From Archilochus colubris (taxonomy: Eukaryota > Chordata > Aves > Apodiformes > Trochilidae), in the NCBI GenBank assembly GCA_023079485.1, contig CM041085.1, positions 94,871,115-94,935,114 on the forward strand: a DNA stretch of 64,000 bases. Reading direction: 5' to 3'. Of the stretch, positions 1 to 11,472 are shown piece after piece; the stretch's first letter is position 1, and each line of letters opens with the position of its first letter. The notes beneath the pieces are model-generated. The model ran no database searches. It had not been told where the DNA came from and saw only the letters and a list, made by a program, of their open reading frames with translations. Made by a program: the position numbers and the translations under genes.

Positions 1-1465
1 TTTTGATTTGCCGATATGTGGCTGTCTTACTTGTTGATTTTTCTAATACTGACTACATTGTCTCACATAAAATATATGTAAAATTGTCATTCTAGTCAAC
101 ATTGTGAATTTTGCCCTCAATAACAGCATCTTAATTATAAATATCTAAGGATGAAAGCTCTGCTAACACACTTCCCAAAGCAACAATGAAAACAAGAAAC
201 AAAACCTACTATTCATGGCCCCCTGCAGATACCAGATTATTAGAAATTCAAACAAGGACAGCTTGATAGCAGAGCCTTTACTGTGAACCCCAACTGCAAA
301 CATTTTGAATTGTTCCACTCAGTGTTACACAGACTAGTTATACCTAAAACTCATGTGAAGCTGCTGCCTATGCAATATCATTGAAGTCTTTCAGCTCCTT
401 AAAAAGTGTACAGCCACTGGTTTCCAGGCCAGAATGTTGAACTCTTTTTAATTTCATACAATTTCCGTGTCTTCATTAAGGCAGCTGTCACTTGCAATAT
501 GCTTAATACACTGCTTAATATCTTAATTTTCAAAAATAATTCACAGATTAATCCTGGAAGGAAACATACCATACCTCTTGCCTTTCTGATGAGCTCATAA
601 AAGGATAATTTTTTATAATCTTAACTTCAATGAATCCTCATACACCTATTATATTACTCTACCTACTTCTTCCTGACTTTTCTTAAAATTATGTCATATA
701 GACATCACTACTGTTTCCTTAAAGCTGTGTAATTTAGTTTCCAACCCCCAAGTCTCTCTTCCTTCTCTCTCCTTTCCCTACAGGAGAGGAAGGATGGATG
801 ACTACAGAGCATCTGTTATTCATTTATTTGCCAGCCCAGCATTAAACTGTGACACTTTGACTGATCTGAAATAGAATAATATTTTAAACATTTGTGGGTT
901 AGTAGCATTCACTCATGTTCTGCATTTTTCTATCCAAATTAAACTTCACTGGCAACTTGCTCCCCAATTTCTCCAGCTTTTAATTCCACCCTACAGGTAC
1001 TAGCAAAGCTTATAAACAGAGATAGGGTTTTAAAACTCATACTGATGTCAGAAATCTATGGTAAAAACTAATTCTTATTTAATTTAACTTTATAATGACT
1101 GTATGTTTCCACTAACAATGAAATAAATAAATGAATAAAAATAATTATCCTTGAATTGTGTTACTGACTTACCCAGGTATTATTGGCTAATTGTTATGTT
1201 ATTGTTGTGTTTGCATCATTTAGGTATACAAAGTATATTTTCCTATTAGGAAAAAAAGAATTTTTTCCAAAGAAGAATGTTAAGAGCCACTGTTTAAGCA
1301 CAGTAAAAAGAAGACCTATATAGATGTAAGTTAGTTTGATGATTTTAGAGATTGTTGCCAAAGGTCCTGTACAGTTCATTAATATTGTTAAACAAATGTG
1401 TCACTACTTATTTTGCTGGTTACAGGGAGTAAGGTGTATTTGTGTATCTAGTTGTGGACTCCTTT
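1..1465. other. AT-rich sequence, no gene recognised
   Basis: No coding exon, RNA gene or interspersed repeat could be recognised on either strand. Reading frames are short, and none shows a domain or a convincing splice-bounded exon. A pyrimidine-rich patch lies around 745-785. The stretch is taken as ordinary intergenic or intronic DNA. Confidence 0.6.
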
Positions 1466-2181
1466 GCAATGGCTCAGAATGATCCAGAGGTATCTTCTGA
1501 TACACAGCAGCCCTGTGGAAATGGGCCTGGGGGTACTGGTGGAAGAAAAGATGGACATGAGCCAACAATACATGCTCTCAGCCTACCAGAGGGCCAATCC
1601 TGGGCTGTATAAAAAGAAGCATGAGCAGCAGATTGTGAAATTTGATTTTCCCCCTTTACTCCTCTCTCATGAGACCTCTTCTGGAGTCCTGTGTCCAGCT
1701 CTGGAGCCCTCAGTACAAGAAGGACATGGAGCAGGAGAAGGTCCAGAAGAGGAGTGCAAAAACTATCAGAGGGATGGAGCACTTCTAGGAATACAGCTTG
1801 AGAGAGCTGAGATATTTCAGCCTGAAGAAGAGAAAGATCCAGAAAGACTGTATAGCAGTCTTCCAGTATATGAAGTGGGCCCACAGGAAAGCTGGGGAGG
1901 GACTGTTTACAAGGATGTGTAGTAATAAGACAAGGATAAATGGTCTTAACTAGAGCAGAGTAGATTTAGATTGAATGTTAGAAAGAAGTTCTTAACTACA
2001 AGGATGGTGAGGCACAAGAAAACGTTGCTCAGAGAGGTGGTGGATACCCCATCCCTAAGGTTATTCAAGGTCAGGCTTTGTGAGGCTCTGAGCAACCTAA
2101 TGTTAAAGACATACCTGTTCACTTCAGGGAGATTGGACTTGATGATCTTTAAAGGTCTCTTCCAACCCAAAACATTCTGTT
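1466..2181 (+). mobile_element. CR1 LINE fragment, 3' portion
   Basis: This is a 5'-truncated copy of the chicken-repeat-1 non-LTR retrotransposon. Its first half encodes remnants of the C-terminal part of the CR1 ORF2 protein (endonuclease plus reverse transcriptase): a frame near 1522-1570 reads GLGVLVEEKMDMSQQ, which resembles the conserved CR1 block around LGVLVDEKLNMSQQ. A later stretch near 1970-2090 reads as the familiar block after the polymerase, with RKKF, EVVD and PSL motifs. The 3' end carries the usual sequence in which 'GGACTTGATGATCTTTAAAG' precedes a CCAACCC box and an ATTCTGT terminus. Internal stops and frameshifts make it dead. The 5' boundary is soft; the 3' end is well placed. 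Confidence 0.9.
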
Positions 2182-2202
2182 ATTCTCTTATCTTCTTTCT
2201 TT

Positions 2203-2226
2203 CATATATATATATATATATTTATA
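2203..2226. repeat. (TA)n microsatellite
   Basis: A short alternating TA run lies just downstream of the CR1 3' end and runs into further AT-rich sequence. Simple repeats often grow next to CR1 tails, but nothing here shows that this one came from the CR1. Confidence 0.85.
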
Positions 2227-3929
2227 TTTTGGGTTGTTTTTTTTTTAATCTTCTATTTAATTCTACTTCCTTTTAGGGGATCATGTGGAAATAAAAACAG
2301 CAATAGTTGGATGGGGTTTTTTAAAGAGTTATTTGAGGCTATTTTATATTAATAAAATAAAACTTTTACAAAGTTTCTAAATAACATGATGTTGAAAGTA
2401 ACTAGACATCCTTCATGCTCTGAGTCAGAAGAAAGGATGTCAATACTATGCATGACAAGTATACCCAACAGTTTGTATATAATCCTCAAAGGATAATAGA
2501 ATTTTTTTGATCTTGGGAACTGTTCTTTAAACCTATGTCTAAATGTCACTTCATCAGTTTTCTATCTACAGCAATTTTTTTGGATAAGCTTATATAGATT
2601 TTCTTTAACTGTGGGTGTCATTTGATAGTGATTTTTTTATACCAATTCATGAACCTCAATGAAAACTACTCAAATGTTTGCTTTTTTTTTCTACTTTTCT
2701 TTTTATCAAATTTACTTTTTCCCTTTCTCTTGTCAAGCTAGTTACTTTTTGTATTTCAAGTCCCAGTGTCAGATGTAGGCATCTGGGACAAAAGGTACAG
2801 TACTCTACAGATAATGAATTGTTCACCACCACTTTCAAAAACATGCGTGGCATTTGCTCCTCCATATATCTGCTGTGTGGTAAACTTCTTGTAGCATTAA
2901 ACAGCATTCAGTGACCTAGAAGAGATGAGATTACTTTCCATTTTGCCATTCATCCATTTTGATCAGAATAAGTAGGCAAACCTGTGAAGGAAATACTGGC
3001 TTGTTCTTAATTTCTAGCAATTTTGATCCATGAGCCTCAAATTCTTTATTTATTTTATTCTTTCTCTGTAGCAACAGCTTGGACAAGATTTTCTGATTCA
3101 TATACCCTAAATATAGTATGAAATGGAAGAGGTATTTACATTCCATGCAAATACTAATCTCCAGAATGAGAGTACTGACAGCTAAAGACAGACGAGGAAA
3201 GGAACAGTGAGAATGTGATATTTTTGTGCATGAAATATAGCCCCTTTTCTGGTAAAATGCTGTAAAAAAATAATTGAATTTAAAAAATAATTATGTTCAC
3301 TATTGGGAAAGGAAAACAATAACCCTCTCCTCAAATCTCTGAAAATAGGAAAATAAGTACAGGGAGGTCCAGAGTTGCAGGCATTGAACTCTACTGAGAG
3401 AATCGCTGTACTGTACAGGAAAGAGAATAATTAAAATGCAATAAGCATTAATGCTCATTTTCTTTTTGCATTAATGATCACAGATATTAAACTCCAAAAA
3501 GTTCAGTAGTAATAATTTTATAAAGTTCAGACAATGAAATATAAACAGGAGTGAAATGATCTTATTAAGATGAGAATGAAAGTAAGACTGGTGAATGAAT
3601 AGCAGAGGTTTTAGAAAAATCAGTGATAACACAGGAACATAAATACCTAAGAAACAGATAAATGCTACTAACCTGAATGTACAGCTAAAATTAAGGGCAG
3701 TATTATCAGTGTTGTACCATAACAAGATTTTTTAAGTTTGTGGACACATTAATGAAATATACAGTTTATACATGCTATGCATTAGTGAAAAATCCAATAC
3801 CTACTTGTAAGAAGAAAAATCTAGTGATCTGGTAATGATAAAAAAAAATTCATTCATTGAGCAAATGCAATATTGTTTTGTCTAAGTTATCTAAATTAAG
3901 TACATGATGATTTAAGTACTTAAGACTGG
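2227..3929. other. AT-rich sequence, no gene recognised
   Basis: The region contains poly-T-rich and pyrimidine-rich patches (about 2670-2740) and short frames without recognisable protein content. No LTR termini and no CR1 3' octamer were seen. Confidence 0.55.
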
Positions 3930-4320
3930 AGATAGGCAGACATAATATCTATCTCTAGAAAAGTGTAAAAAAAGCTACAGGTAATTATAAACCAGACAGC
4001 TTTTGTTGTTAAAAGATACATGACAAGAAGAATAAGAGGAACAATTGATAAGCATTTGAACAATACTGATTATGAGATCAGCATAAGGCAACATGGAATT
4101 CTCAAAAACGGATCACAATAAACCACTGTGTTATACAAGAGAGTCACAGACCTTAATGTTGTGGAAGAAAGACACAGAGATGTCTTTCATAGAAAATGTA
4201 TATTAACACTGGTAATGTTTTGATATTATATTGCAGAGCAACCTTAAAAGCCAGGTAAGGTAGTCTGAGTAATATTATTGTAAGTTGAGTATAAAACCAT
4301 GTGTCTGCTAAAGAAGAAAA
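3930..4320 (+). mobile_element. Ancient CR1 LINE remnant (reverse-transcriptase region)
   Basis: Strongly decayed sequence follows the order of a CR1 reverse-transcriptase segment. GGTAATTATAAACC near 3980 matches the block encoding the GNY-RPVSL region. A frame near 4088-4118 reads QHGILKNGSQ, comparable with the CR1 motif QHGF-KGRSC. At 4216-4292, the sequence around TTTTGATATTATATTGCAGA and the following TAATATTATTGTAAG resembles the codons for the AFD-V-H block and its downstream loop. Stops and indels interrupt every frame. It is clearly older than the other CR1 copies here, which suggests an old amniote-wide CR1 subfamily. Assignment is by remembered consensus, and both borders are approximate. 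Confidence 0.65.
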
Positions 4321-4409
4321 CATATTGAGAAACTTTATTAATTTAATAAACAGACTGTAAAGTGTTAAAGCAAAACAGGAATTTACCATATTACATAATG
4401 ATGCAGTAA

Positions 4410-4426
4410 ATATATATATATATATA
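4410..4426. repeat. (TA)n microsatellite
   Basis: An uninterrupted alternating TA run of about eight units in AT-rich sequence. Confidence 0.85.
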
Positions 4427-5780
4427 GCACTAGAACATTTTTGCAACCTGCTATTTCAGAGTTGGAATTTTAATCAGTTTAGTAACTTTAGCAATGTAAA
4501 AATTCTGTTAAAATAATGAAATTCATAAATCAGTTACATAAATTGCTTCCCCACTCTGTTAACTACTACCCATGAAAAGTGTGTACAACTCAGTATCAAA
4601 ATAATTGGATTTTAAATTTTCTTTGTACTGCACTCTTACTGTTCTGTTCTCCAAAAGCTGCCATTCAGACAGAGAACAAACTAACTAGCTACTAATTGTC
4701 TTATATCTGCTCTGACAAAGTGTCTATTAATTGCCTTTTATTGGATCTTACAACTTTCAACTTTCCTTTTTCAACTTTCAAGACAGTGAAGCTTGTTTGC
4801 TTATAAATGATCTTGTTGTCATTTTGTTTCTTAATATACCTGTTCCTATAAATTTGCATTTGCATCAAGAAAAACTATGTTATGAGGTTTTCAGTGCTCT
4901 TGGTTTCTGCAGAATTTTTTTGCCCCTGAGAGATGATCCAAATCCAAAGAAAGGTCTGCAAAAATACTATTTTTTTTTCTGGGCACCATCAAACACAATG
5001 ATATGTATAACTAACTGGCAGATAACTGGAGGCAGTCCACAAAATTTGAACTTGTCCTGGTAAGTCTAAAAAGTTGTCACTGTAAAACCAAAATGAATTT
5101 GAATTTGCAATAGAAAAATTGAGCAGTGAAAATTTAATTCCAGCAATTGTCTCTAATGCATAAACATTTAAAATTAACCGATAGATAAATAAATACTCAA
5201 ATCCTTAAAGTTATGTAGGTGGTCAGAACAGCCCTATAAAGGATGAATTAAGAATAGATGGAACAATATTTTAATAGGGATACATAGAAGCATTAGGAGG
5301 AAAATAAATATATTAGAACTACACATCTTGTAAACGTACAGTTTAAAATTAGTTGTAGTAGAGTCCACTGTAACTGTTAGAAAATATTACGCACTTTAAG
5401 TTGATGTGATATATTTTCTCCCAGCAGTGACATCACAGATCACAGAAGGTGCCTTAGAATCATCAATTTCCCTCCTCTACAACTGAAGAAATGCAGGATG
5501 TTTTGTCAGACTGACATATATCCCATGCAGATACACAAAATTAGATAATGTTAAACCTAGTTTTAGAGTTAAATGAATGGTAAATAGACATGCATTTCCT
5601 TCCTACCTAAGAATAAATTTTAACAATTTGAACACCATTGTTAAGTTATCATTGACAAGTGTTCACATGAGAAGTTATTCAAACATCACTGAATTTTATT
5701 CTTTTTTTATTTCATAAGTGGCCATATCTATAGTTTTTCACATAAATTAATGTCTCCTGGGAGAATTTATGTTCAGGTAG
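4427..5780. other. AT-rich sequence, no gene recognised
   Basis: There is one open frame of about 110 codons on the plus strand (4731-5063). It has no recognisable motif, signal peptide or repeat homology and was not called as a gene. The rest is AT-rich unique sequence up to the LTR stack. Confidence 0.55.
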
Positions 5781-6056
5781 TATCCTGGTTTGAGAGGACC
5801 AGGTGAGAAAAACCTTGCCCAGGACACCACCAGCAACTCCCATGCTGTTGATGTGGCAATTATAATGAGAAGCAGCTGAGCCTATGGGAGGACACCATGA
5901 GTCATGTGACCTAAATGAACCAATCACAGTATTCAATCCTATAGTGCTCACTATAAAATGGCTCCCAAGAAAGCCCCCTAAGGGTTTTTTTCCTGTTTGA
6001 TGTTCTGTAGATGTGGTAAGGCTCTCCCACTGCTTTCTGCTGGTGCTTTCTTGTCT
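5781..6056 (+). mobile_element. LTR fragment with U3-like promoter (plus strand)
   Basis: The segment starts TATCCTGGTTTGAGAGGACC, which resembles avian LTR termini of the form TGTCCTGGTTT. It then shows a promoter-like order: CCAAT at 5920-5924 and TATAAAA at 5952-5958, followed by a T-rich stretch (about 5984-5992) and a pyrimidine-rich region. No matching 3' LTR portion was found beyond the neighbouring minus-strand LTR. It is therefore either a truncated LTR or the left part of a longer composite that ends at 7302. No coding sequence is attached. Confidence 0.5.
5920..5958 (+). promoter_or_regulatory. CCAAT and TATA boxes of the LTR fragment
   Basis: CCAAT at 5920-5924 is followed 28 bases later by TATAAAA at 5952-5958. 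This is the usual spacing for an RNA polymerase II promoter in a retroviral U3. Whether it is still active cannot be judged from sequence. Confidence 0.5.
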
Positions 6057-6180
6057 TGTCACTAGGGTTAGTGCAGTGTTGTTTTGAAAGCTGGGGTGGG
6101 GGAAAAGAGGGGCATAGGGGTGGCTCCTGTGAAAAGCTGCTGGATGTTCCCTTGGTTCCAATCCCTGTCCTACCACTGCA

Positions 6181-6186
6181 AGTGGA
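6181..6186. repeat. Target site duplication, left copy (AGTGGA)
   Basis: AGTGGA precedes the inserted LTR and is repeated exactly at 6507-6512 after it. A 6-bp duplication is typical of class II (ERVK-like) retroviral integration. Confidence 0.8.
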
Positions 6187-6506
6187 TGCTGAGGCCATGG
6201 GTTCGAGCCTCACCCTAGTGGTAAAGAGCTCTGATGGCGCAACCAAGTTAGTGCGGTACTGAGATAAAGCTCTAGGGGTGCAGTCAGGTTAGTGCAGTGC
6301 CCATAGAAGCAGGAAAAGCCAAGCATGCCAAGGTTGTGAGTTCCAGCATGAGCTGAGCTTGTGAATTCAGGCCTTACCTTTTATTGGCCCCCTAATCCTG
6401 CTCATGCACAGTTAGGGCCTGCCTTAATCAGGCACAGATGGACTTAACACAAGCTCATGCCCACTACCTGGCAAATAGTGGCACCTAGTTGCCTCATTTC
6501 ACTACA
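6187..6506 (-). mobile_element. 320-bp solo LTR nested in the ERVL-type LTR
   Basis: Read on the minus strand, the element starts TGTAGTGAAATGAGGCAAC and ends ATGGCCTCAGCA, so its termini are TG...CA. It is flanked by AGTGGA on both sides. Its 5' half matches the plus-strand LTR at 54369-54688: both contain a GTGCCTGATTA block, a GCATGAGCA block and CCAATAAA followed by AGG. The 3' halves do not align well. AATAAA may serve as a polyadenylation signal or a weak TATA element. There is no internal sequence, so it is a solo LTR left by recombination. The 6-bp duplication points to an ERVK-like family. It must be younger than the LTR it interrupts. Confidence 0.82.
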
Positions 6507-6512
6507 AGTGGA
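6507..6512. repeat. Target site duplication, right copy (AGTGGA)
   Basis: This is the second exact copy of the 6-bp sequence at 6181-6186. The host LTR resumes immediately afterwards. Confidence 0.8.
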
Positions 6513-7302
6513 TGTGCCTCTGTGAGTAAAGTATTTAATCAAGGGAAAATAAAAATGTAAAAATGCATGGAAAGACCTGCAGAGTGGAGTAGAGAATAAG
6601 TGAAAGAAATGCCAAGAGAAAAGAAACTAAGGTGAGTGAAGAAGGAGGGGGAAAGGTACCAAGCAGATATTTCCCCACAGCCTCAGGTGAGATGGCAGCT
6701 GTGCCCCTGAATCCTATGGAGGAGCACGGTGGGGCAGTCCTTGAAGGACCATGGTGGGGTACATGTAGATTTGTAACCCCTGCAGTATCACAGGTGGGCT
6801 GATGTGAAGCAGCAGCCTGTGCAGGATTGCAGAGAGGGGAAGATGTGGATCAGCACCTGTGGAGGACCCATGCTGGAGGAGGTGACTGTTCCTAGAACAG
6901 AAGTAGACCATGACTGTGGGTAGCCCACTGTGGAGCACTCCATTCCTGAGACCTCATGTGAGGGACTTGTGTTGGAAGGGTTCAAGGGCCTTCTTCTGTG
7001 AGAGGGACCCTGTGTTGGAATGGGGGAAGAATGAGGAAGAAGGGAAGGGTCAAGGGGAGAACGTATTAAGATCTGACCATGTTTCTTCTTTTCTCCTTGT
7101 GGAATAAATTAGTTGTTTTCATTCCCAAGTTGAACCTGTCTGTTTTTTTGCCTGTTACCATGACTGGGGAATGCAAACCTCCCTGTCCTTGTCTCGATAA
7201 ATGAACCTTAAGGGGGGTTTTCTCCTCCAAGTCCCACAGTGGGGAGGATGGAGGTGAGAAAGCAGAGGCATTGTTGATGCCAACTGGGCCTAAACCATGA
7301 CA

Positions 7303-8872
7303 GGTGGATATTTCTCCTTTTCACCAATAGTGAAAAAGCCTCATGAAAAGCATACAGATGTTTCAAGGAGCATACTCAGATTGTCAGTTACAGGTATGTC
7401 AGACTAAAGATCTTTCTGATTTCATTTTTCACTCTAGCATGTCTCATTTCCAAAAGGTATAGTAAAATGTTCCATGCTGCTGCATGTGTCATGACTTTCT
7501 ATTTTGTGTTACTTTAAATGTCATCAGGCTGCTGTGAAATTTGGGTGAATGCTCATGATATTAGATACTTATCCCAGTGGATGCCCAAACACATTCTCAA
7601 TCATTCACAGATAGAATAAAGCAGCTCGGTTAACAAGACTAGAGGGTTTCTTTTGATTTTGGTGAAACTTGGGGGGATTTTTTTTTTGGTTTGTGGGGGG
7701 CGGTTGTTTTTTTTTTGTTTGTTTTAATTTGTTTCTTCCCGGTGCTGTAAGTATACAATTCAATAAAAGTACTAATTAAAATATGTGAAATGAATTTAAC
7801 CTCATAGATTTTTTAATTGGTGTGCTAATTTTGCCTGTTGCCATCTTTGAGACGGGGGTTTTGCCTTTAAAACTGTGTTACGGAACAACAGTTGTGGAAT
7901 GAACAAAGGCAGTACTCATAAGCACTTACTAACATGTCCCATCTTTCTCCATAGTAGAAAGCTAACTAGAAAGATTTCTGATTCTTCTCTTACCTAATCT
8001 ACTCTATAAAATGTATGCACTATTTAGAAACTACAGCTAAACCAGTTTAATTATATTACTGTGAAGTGTTAGTTTAGGAAATTATAGTCCATGTTCCTTC
8101 CACCAGCTACTTTTTGGAAATAAAAACATGGACCAGATCTTAAAAAGTCACTTCAAAGCTCATTGCAATCTTTGTTGCAAGTGTAAGGTCAGATATTTGC
8201 CTTTCTTTCAATAATCGCAAGCAAACAGAGCAGACATTTTGTTTCATTCTCATATCACTTCAATGTTTTGTGGGGGAGAAAAGGTAAGAAATCTACATAT
8301 CAAATACTCCACTCTTCAGCTTAAGTGTTTCCAGAGAGGCTCACATCCCAAAGGGAAGAAGCCTGGATAAAACAGTGCAACTATCACCCCCACAGCGAGG
8401 CAGCATGAAGCACTGCAGTAAGAGCAGAAAGTGCAGTTTTTCTTTGGGAGAATCAAGCATTTTAATAGTTGTAAAATAAGATAACCACATCTACAAATTT
8501 GATTTTATAAGTATTTGAAGCTGTCAGGCTTGCTTTTTAGAACCCATGTGTATTGGACAAACATTCTTGGTATTTAGTTGGATAAGTATTGTTTATAGCC
8601 CTAGTTTATAACCTCTTGCAGCTTTTTTACAAATCATCTTGGTTGACAGCTCCAACTGGTCCTAGGACTTTTTTTCTGTGACCTTTCATTTCCTTTGAGT
8701 TCTGTGTATAAGATCAGTGAAGACTTGTTTTTAACGATAAGGTTACAAGACTGTTGTTGGCAGTTTAAAATGTTCTGAGAGAATACAAATTAACAATTTG
8801 TTACTGTGGAGTCAATGTTTCTATTCCTGAAAGTCCAGTAGTCAAAAAGGAGAAGCAAGCTTATGTTATCCT
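7303..8872. other. AT-rich sequence with a G/T-rich patch
   Basis: No gene or interspersed repeat was recognised. The only distinctive part is a G/T-rich low-complexity patch around 7671-7730, with several T runs and two six-G runs on the plus strand. Confidence 0.55.
7671..7730. repeat. G/T-rich low-complexity patch
   Basis: Alternating T runs and G runs (two of six G) stand out from the AT-rich surroundings. It contains too few G tracts in a regular arrangement to claim a quadruplex. Confidence 0.6.
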
Positions 8873-9112
8873 AGGCTGTATCAGGGAAAGCACTGCCAGC
8901 AGGTGGAGGGAAATGATCCATCCCCTTTATTTAGGACTGTCACGGCAGTATCTGGAGTGTTGGATCCAGCTGTCATCTCATCAGCACAAGACAGACAAGG
9001 ACATACAGGAGACATACACAGGGACATACACAAAGATGGTGAAGGCACTGGAGCATCTCTCCTATAAGGAAAGGCTGAGAGACTTGGGACTTTTCAGCCT
9101 GGACAAGAGAAA
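8873..9112 (+). mobile_element. CR1 LINE fragment, internal 3' segment
   Basis: The sequence corresponds to the C-terminal coding part of CR1 ORF2. It begins near a block cognate to the 'LGCIKRS' region and ends in a frame reading KALEHLSYKERLRDLGLFSL, a characteristic CR1 motif (EHLSYEERLRELGLFSLEK). It stops shortly after this motif without the normal 3' end, so it lacks both termini. A short internal duplication of a GACATACA-type unit lies at about 8998-9032. It is non-functional. Confidence 0.85.
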
Positions 9113-10931
9113 TTTTATACCTCACAATTAACCTTGAGCTTCACAGGGATCATGAAATCTATATACACTGTATAAAACACAAATACTAAGCAAAGCAAAG
9201 TTTTTCACTTACTGGCATGCAGAAATTAAGTGAAAAGTAAGGAAAAATAGATGACAAAATACACTGGAGCAGAAAATCTCTTCAATTACAAAAAAAACCC
9301 AGATAAGTTGAATTACATCAGATTATCTTGGGCAGAGCAGATAAATCATTTCAACTACTGCAGAACAGGGTGGTAATCCACAATAGCTCTAAATACACCA
9401 GCTGGGTCTCCTTTAAAGCTTGTTGTTTATGATTACATGGAGCATCTTGGTCTAATATTAGGGGGATTCAGATCACAGAATAAAACACAAATATGTAGAG
9501 ATGTAGAGATGTTTGTTGTGTTTATATACTAATTATAATAAAGAACAAGGTGCTGGACCTCCTTGTCTGTGCACAGACTCTTGATCCCAATTGTTACATT
9601 TTCAGGTAATTCAAATAAAAGTTTGTGCACAGCTACAGGCTTCCTGTAGTTCTGGTACTGTATCTGCCAGCCACTTGTGCTATCTTAGCTGCTTTGGAGA
9701 ACAATAGGCATGTAATAATTTTTTGTCCTTTTCTAAAACACAGTAGCTCCTTATGTCTTGAATTCTAAAATACAAGAAGACCTAAAAGTAGTCTTGTTAA
9801 TATTGTGTCAAGAATCTCAAATTGTCTTGCATAATGGTCATTAACACCTCTGAAAATAGAAGATAAAGCAATAAGATTCAATTCAAACAGCTGACTCATG
9901 GAAATACTTTAAGATTTTGTTTTTATTGGCTAGTACAGTTGCTGATATAAGAAAACACCCCTAACATTATACTTTGAGCACTCTTTACCAAATTGAAGTA
10001 TTACACTTAAGCAGCTGGTGCAAGAAAATATTTGCTATCTTTCTGTATGCAGAGATTTATACTTATGCATTCCTTCAGTGCAATGTGGGTGTAAACTAAG
10101 GTATGAATTATAGATCACTGATTAATGATTTTAAAAGACTTTTTACCAAGTCAGTGCATACTGATGACTTGATTAGATTTGCTAATGTACCTCTTCATGT
10201 TCTCTCTGTAAAGCTCATGGATTTTTTTAGATTGTGAAATTTGACTTTATTCTAAACCTTGGATATTATTGCCTACACTAATGTCATTATTGCAGATGAG
10301 AAAAGTGAGGATGATCACTTGCCTTTCTTTTTGTCAGTTTAGAACTAAGACACATGTTTTGTTTATTTACACGTCTCATGCAGTTTTAGAGGCAAGGTGA
10401 TTTGTGAATCTATCCAGAAATTTTTTACTCATTACTGCTGCAAAGCTAGGTAAATACTAGTTTGGAGGTCATATTCACTGCTTCTGAGGAGATGGAAGAT
10501 GGCAAAACAGGAACGACTTTGGATTCATTGCTATTCTTTAAATACTTAATGTTACAAGATGTTTCCAGTAATTCCCAACCAGAAAGAACTACAAATAGTT
10601 AAAAATTAGTAGATTTTTAAACGATCTACCTCTGTATCTGGCCAGCCACCCAGCAAAATGATCATCTATAAGAGTATAGGAAGGACAACATAGACTGAAG
10701 AAACAACCTGTAGTGGGTGCTGTGTATCACAAGACACTTTAATTAGAAATATTATGCCTCTCTAGAGAATAGAGATGCCACTGTGGGATGTGTAAAAGTG
10801 CAATCTAAAGATAATCTTCAGCAATGATAAAACTTTCACTAGATATTATGATATTATGTCATATTTTTGGAAGTGTTACAGTTTGTGCATTTCTAAGATG
10901 GTTAACATTTTGGTGGATGAGAAGTTGAGCT
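9113..10931. other. AT-rich sequence, no gene recognised
   Basis: No coding exon, LTR terminus or CR1 3' end was recognised. Reading frames are short. Confidence 0.55.
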
Positions 10932-11472
10932 GTTGGTGTACACTTGTATCCCAGAAGCTGACCAGATCCTTGGCTGGATCAAGAGAAGCATGGCTAGAAG
11001 GTCAAGGGAAGTGATTCTCCCCTTCTACTCTGCTGTCGTGAGACCCCACCTGGAGTACTTTGTCCAGTTCTAGAGCCCCTATTACAAGGAAGGCATGGAC
11101 ATGCTGGAGTGTGTCCAGAGAAGGGCCATGAGGGTGATCAGAGGGCTGGAGCACCTCTCCTATGAAGATAGTCTGAGATAGTTGGGGTTACTAAGTCTGG
11201 AGAGGAGAAGGCTCCAAGGACACCTTATTGTAGCCTTCCAGTATCTGAAGGGGCCCTACAAGAAAGCTGCTGAAGGACTTTTTAGGATGTCAGGTAGTGA
11301 TAGGACTAGAGGGAATGGGTTCAAGCTAGAGGAGGGAAGATTTAAATGGCAAGATAGGAAGAAGTTCTTCACCATGAGGGTGGTGAGAGGCTGGAAAAGG
11401 CTGAGCAGAGAGATGGTAGAAGCCCCATCCCTGGAAGCTTTTAAGGCCAGGCTGATCAGGGAGGTGTTCTAG
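10932..11472 (+). mobile_element. CR1 LINE fragment, 3' coding portion
   Basis: This copy covers the last part of CR1 ORF2. A frame from 11182 reads through SDRTRGNGFKLEEGRFKW, then RKKFFTMRVV and APSLEAFKARL, all close to the CR1 consensus C-terminus. Upstream, the block around 'GGCTGGATCAAGAGAAGCAT' matches the CR1 IKRS region and 'CACCTGGAGTAC' the HLEY region. It ends abruptly near GGGAGGTGTTCTAG without the 3' UTR octamer, so it is truncated at both ends. The relatively long frame shows it is less decayed than several neighbours. Confidence 0.9.

Larger units (their letters stand above)
6057..7302 (-). mobile_element. ERVL-type solo LTR, interrupted by a second LTR
   Basis: On the minus strand this begins TGTCATGGTTTAGGCCCA and ends near CACTAACCCTAGTGACA, so it has the TG...CA termini of an LTR. 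It aligns along its length with the minus-strand LTR at 23570-24482: shared blocks include GGTTAGTGCAG at one end, the AGCAGTGCC-like and GGACCATGGTGGGGTA blocks in the middle, and GGAATGCAAACCTCCCTGT near the other end. After removing the 320-bp insertion and one target duplication, about 920 bp remain, against 913 bp for the other copy. No internal retroviral genes flank it, so it is a solo LTR. The 5-bp flanks do not match (TGTCT versus GGTGG), which leaves its insertion history open. Confidence 0.8.

Noticed and set aside
1474..1884. 136-codon minus-strand frame
   Set aside because: Antisense of the CR1 coding remnant at 1466-2181.
4731..5063. 110-codon plus-strand open frame
   Set aside because: No recognised motif, phenylalanine- and leucine-rich in AT-rich DNA, no supporting splice or promoter context; likely chance.
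5712..6246. Overlapping minus-strand frames of 154 and 111 codons
   Set aside because: They span the boundary of two LTRs and the edge of the nested LTR, and carry no retroviral or host protein motif.
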